DNA of 37,466 nucleotides. Origin: Sphingorhabdus sp. Its GTDB lineage: Bacteria; Pseudomonadota; Alphaproteobacteria; Sphingomonadales; Sphingomonadaceae. The position numbers and the translations under genes are program-made. Every line of letters starts with the position of its first letter. The stretch's first letter is position 1. Below, in pieces: positions 36,099-37,466 of this stretch. The notes under the pieces are model-generated. The model was not told the origin of the DNA and did no database searches. It saw only the letters and a program-made list of their open reading frames with translations. The stretch lies in NCBI RefSeq assembly GCF_029865925.1, contig NZ_JARXAI010000077.1:1-37466 (forward strand). Direction: 5' to 3'.

Positions 36099-36485
36099 AT
36101 GACAGCAGAGCAATCTCCAGAAGGGCGGCCCAGCATATTGCGGGCTGCCCTTTTTGGTCTCTGCCCCAAATGCGGCGGTAAAACGCTGTTTGCGGGGCTT
36201 GGCCAGTTTGCGGACACATGTTCGCACTGCAAACTTGATTATAGTTCGTTTAACGTAGGCGATGGCCCTGCGGCATTGCTCACTATGGTGATTGGTGCGC
36301 TGATCATTGTCTTCGCTTTGCTGCTCGATTCCGCCGTCCGACCGCCCTTTTGGGTGCATGTCATCATTTGGGTTCCGGTGACCGCCGCATTAACCGTGGT
36401 AACGCTGCGGATGGCGAAAGCGGCATTGCTGGCATCCGAGTATCGCAACAAAGCACATGAAGCCGGGAAGGACGATCTGCTATGA
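36099..36485 (+). CDS. DUF983 family membrane protein
   Basis: The 128-aa protein has a zinc-ribbon-like N-terminus with CPKC (22-25) and CSHC (41-44), followed by two membrane helices near 58-78 and 84-102. DUF983 proteins sit in alphaproteobacterial cox clusters between ctaE and SURF1, as here, so a role in oxidase biogenesis is inferred; no activity is established. Its ATG directly follows the ctaE stop and its stop overlaps SURF1 by four bases. Confidence 0.9.
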   Translation: MTAEQSPEGRPSILRAALFGLCPKCGGKTLFAGLGQFADTCSHCKLDYSSFNVGDGPAALLTMVIGALIIVFALLLDSAVRPPFWVHVIIWVPVTAALTVVTLRMAKAALLASEYRNKAHEAGKDDLL

Positions 36486-37063
36486 AACGCTGGCCGATTA
36501 TTCCAACGATCATTGTGATCATCGCGGTCGGTATCATGATGGGTCTCGGCGTTTGGCAGCTTCAGCGCAAGGCTGAAAAAGAGGCTTTGCTCGCCCGTTA
36601 CAACGCCGCTGATGGCCTGCCGGCGGTCACTTGGCCCGTGGTCCCCGATCCCAAGGCATTGCCGTTATTTCGGCGCTCTACGCTGATGTGCGGCAAGGTG
36701 CTTAAAATCGAGTCGGTGTCAGGCAGCAATCGTGCTGGCGACGCAGGCTTTGCCCATGTTGCCTCGTGCCAAACAGGCGGCGCTGAAGGCGTAAACGCGA
36801 AAGTTGCCATCGGTTGGTCAGAACGTCCGCAATCGCCCAGCTGGAGCGGCGGACTGGTCCGTGGCATCATCGCGCCCGATGGGGTGCAGTTGATTAAGCT
36901 GGTGTCGACCGATCCCGCAGATGGTCTGCAACAGCTTGCATTGCCATCGCCAGCGCAAATTCCGAATAACCACCTGTTATATGCCATCCAGTGGTTCATC
37001 TTCGCGGCCGCTGGGTCGATCATTTATATCCTCGCGGTGCGGAAGCGCTTGAAAACGCCTTGA
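36482..37063 (+). CDS. surf1: SURF1 family cytochrome oxidase biogenesis protein
   Basis: The 193-aa protein has the two membrane segments of SURF1 (about 5-25 and 168-187) flanking a periplasmic domain, with the family ends GLGVWQLQRKAEKEALL and IPNNHLLYAIQWFIFAAAG. SURF1 binds heme a and helps place it in subunit I. At 193 residues it is shorter than most bacterial SURF1 proteins (about 220-250), the loss falling in the periplasmic domain. Its ATG overlaps the DUF983 stop (ATGA). Confidence 0.9.
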   Translation: MKRWPIIPTIIVIIAVGIMMGLGVWQLQRKAEKEALLARYNAADGLPAVTWPVVPDPKALPLFRRSTLMCGKVLKIESVSGSNRAGDAGFAHVASCQTGGAEGVNAKVAIGWSERPQSPSWSGGLVRGIIAPDGVQLIKLVSTDPADGLQQLALPSPAQIPNNHLLYAIQWFIFAAAGSIIYILAVRKRLKTP

Positions 37064-37466
37064 ATCTGCCCGCCGATACCTATTTCTACATCGTCGCAAG
37101 TGCCGCCGTCATATTGGTGGGGCTTGCCAAGGGTGGATTTGCGGGGCTCGGCGCGGCGGCCATGCCGATACTGGCCTTGGTCATGGACCCAGTCGCCGGT
37201 GCGGGCATGTTGCTACCCATTTTGATGGTTCAGGATATTGTGAGTGTCTGGGCATTCCGGCGCAATTTTGATCCGCGGACGTTGTTCCTGACCTTGCCGG
37301 GCGCAGTCGTGGGCATCTTTTTGGGATGGTTTTTGGCGACCGCGATTAATGCAGACGCCGTTCGCGGCTTTGTCGGCGTCATTGCGCTATCATTTGGCGC
37401 CTATCGCTTGCTTCCGCTGTTCGGTGCGCAGCTTAAACTGGCTGGCCCCGTACCCGAGTGGGTTGG
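37060..37466 (+). CDS. TSUP/TauE-SafE family permease (partial, runs off right edge)
   Basis: The frame starts at TTG 37060, overlapping the SURF1 stop in TTGA, and stays open to the end of the window (135 codons). It reads NLPADTYFYIVASAAVILVG then LAKGGFAGLGAAAMPILALV, the N-terminal repeat of sulfite/sulfonate-exporter-type permeases, and later VQDIVSVWAFRRNFDPRTLF with LPGAVVGIFLGWFLA. Four hydrophobic segments are visible. The substrate cannot be told. No ATG or GTG start is present in frame before it, so the TTG start is an inference from the overlap. Confidence 0.82.
   Translation, partial: MNLPADTYFYIVASAAVILVGLAKGGFAGLGAAAMPILALVMDPVAGAGMLLPILMVQDIVSVWAFRRNFDPRTLFLTLPGAVVGIFLGWFLATAINADAVRGFVGVIALSFGAYRLLPLFGAQLKLAGPVPEWV

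Noticed and set aside
35487-36359. Minus-strand open frame (290 aa) opposite ctaE and DUF983
   Set aside because: It crosses two genes well supported on the plus strand and shows no recognisable domain.

Overview
The window looks like a piece of an alphaproteobacterial chromosome, most likely from the order Sphingomonadales (Sphingopyxis/Sphingorhabdus/Novosphingobium-like). The grounds are the protein types (Atm1-type ABC exporter, TIGR01244 phosphatase, GMC oxidoreductase, SURF1/DUF983 in the cox cluster), the order sdhAF4-like/rsmB and rpe/heparinase/purH, moderate-to-high GC and frequent ATGA/GTGA start-stop overlaps. The assignment rests on family recognition only; no 16S or other marker RNA is present. 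I saw no rRNA, tRNA, CRISPR array or complete insertion sequence.

Layout. (1) 1-1000: two minus-strand genes of visibly higher GC and unusual composition, the second running off the left edge. They carry a motif (CRMHGG...GAPRGNQNALKSG) that I associate with accessory small-protein pairs in alphaproteobacteria; this is the only clearly accessory-looking part. (2) 1001-1367: a gene-poor spacer. (3) 1368-9665: metabolic and proteolytic genes: yghU-type glutathione protein, a crotonase with a palindromic operator-like site, a long aminopeptidase P, an exported S9 oligopeptidase followed by a thioesterase, a small SDHAF4/DUF1674 gene, rsmB and a GNAT acetyltransferase. (4) 9729-13718: rpe, heparinase II/III-family gene and purH, ending at a strong hairpin terminator that faces a RhlE-type DEAD-box helicase. 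(5) 15427-19151: a small unknown gene, then a minus-strand run thrC, methyltransferase, folB, pteridine-reductase-like SDR. (6) 19193-26351, minus strand: GMC oxidoreductase, sterol-desaturase-like membrane protein, a small membrane protein, a TIGR01244 phosphatase, recQ and an Atm1-type exporter. (7) 26393-30465, minus strand: a tight operon pyrE, pdxJ, acpS, lepB, AI-2E permease and a small membrane gene broken by one extra base in a T8 tract. (8) 30694-37466, plus strand: the aa3-type cytochrome c oxidase operon ctaC, ctaD, ctaB, a small CoxF-like protein, ctaG, ctaE, DUF983, SURF1 and the start of a TSUP permease.

How it works together. Most of the window is housekeeping. The cox cluster encodes all three core subunits plus heme O synthase and the Cu(B) and heme insertion factors. 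Folate genes folB and the pteridine-reductase-like SDR overlap by four bases and probably act in one pathway. The pyrE operon joins pyrimidine synthesis, vitamin B6, acyl-carrier-protein activation and signal peptide cleavage. I did not find a convincing new multi-gene system. The best leads are the left-edge accessory pair, the homopolymer frameshift near 26620, the one-glutamate crotonase under a LiuR-like palindrome, and the unknown gene at 15427.
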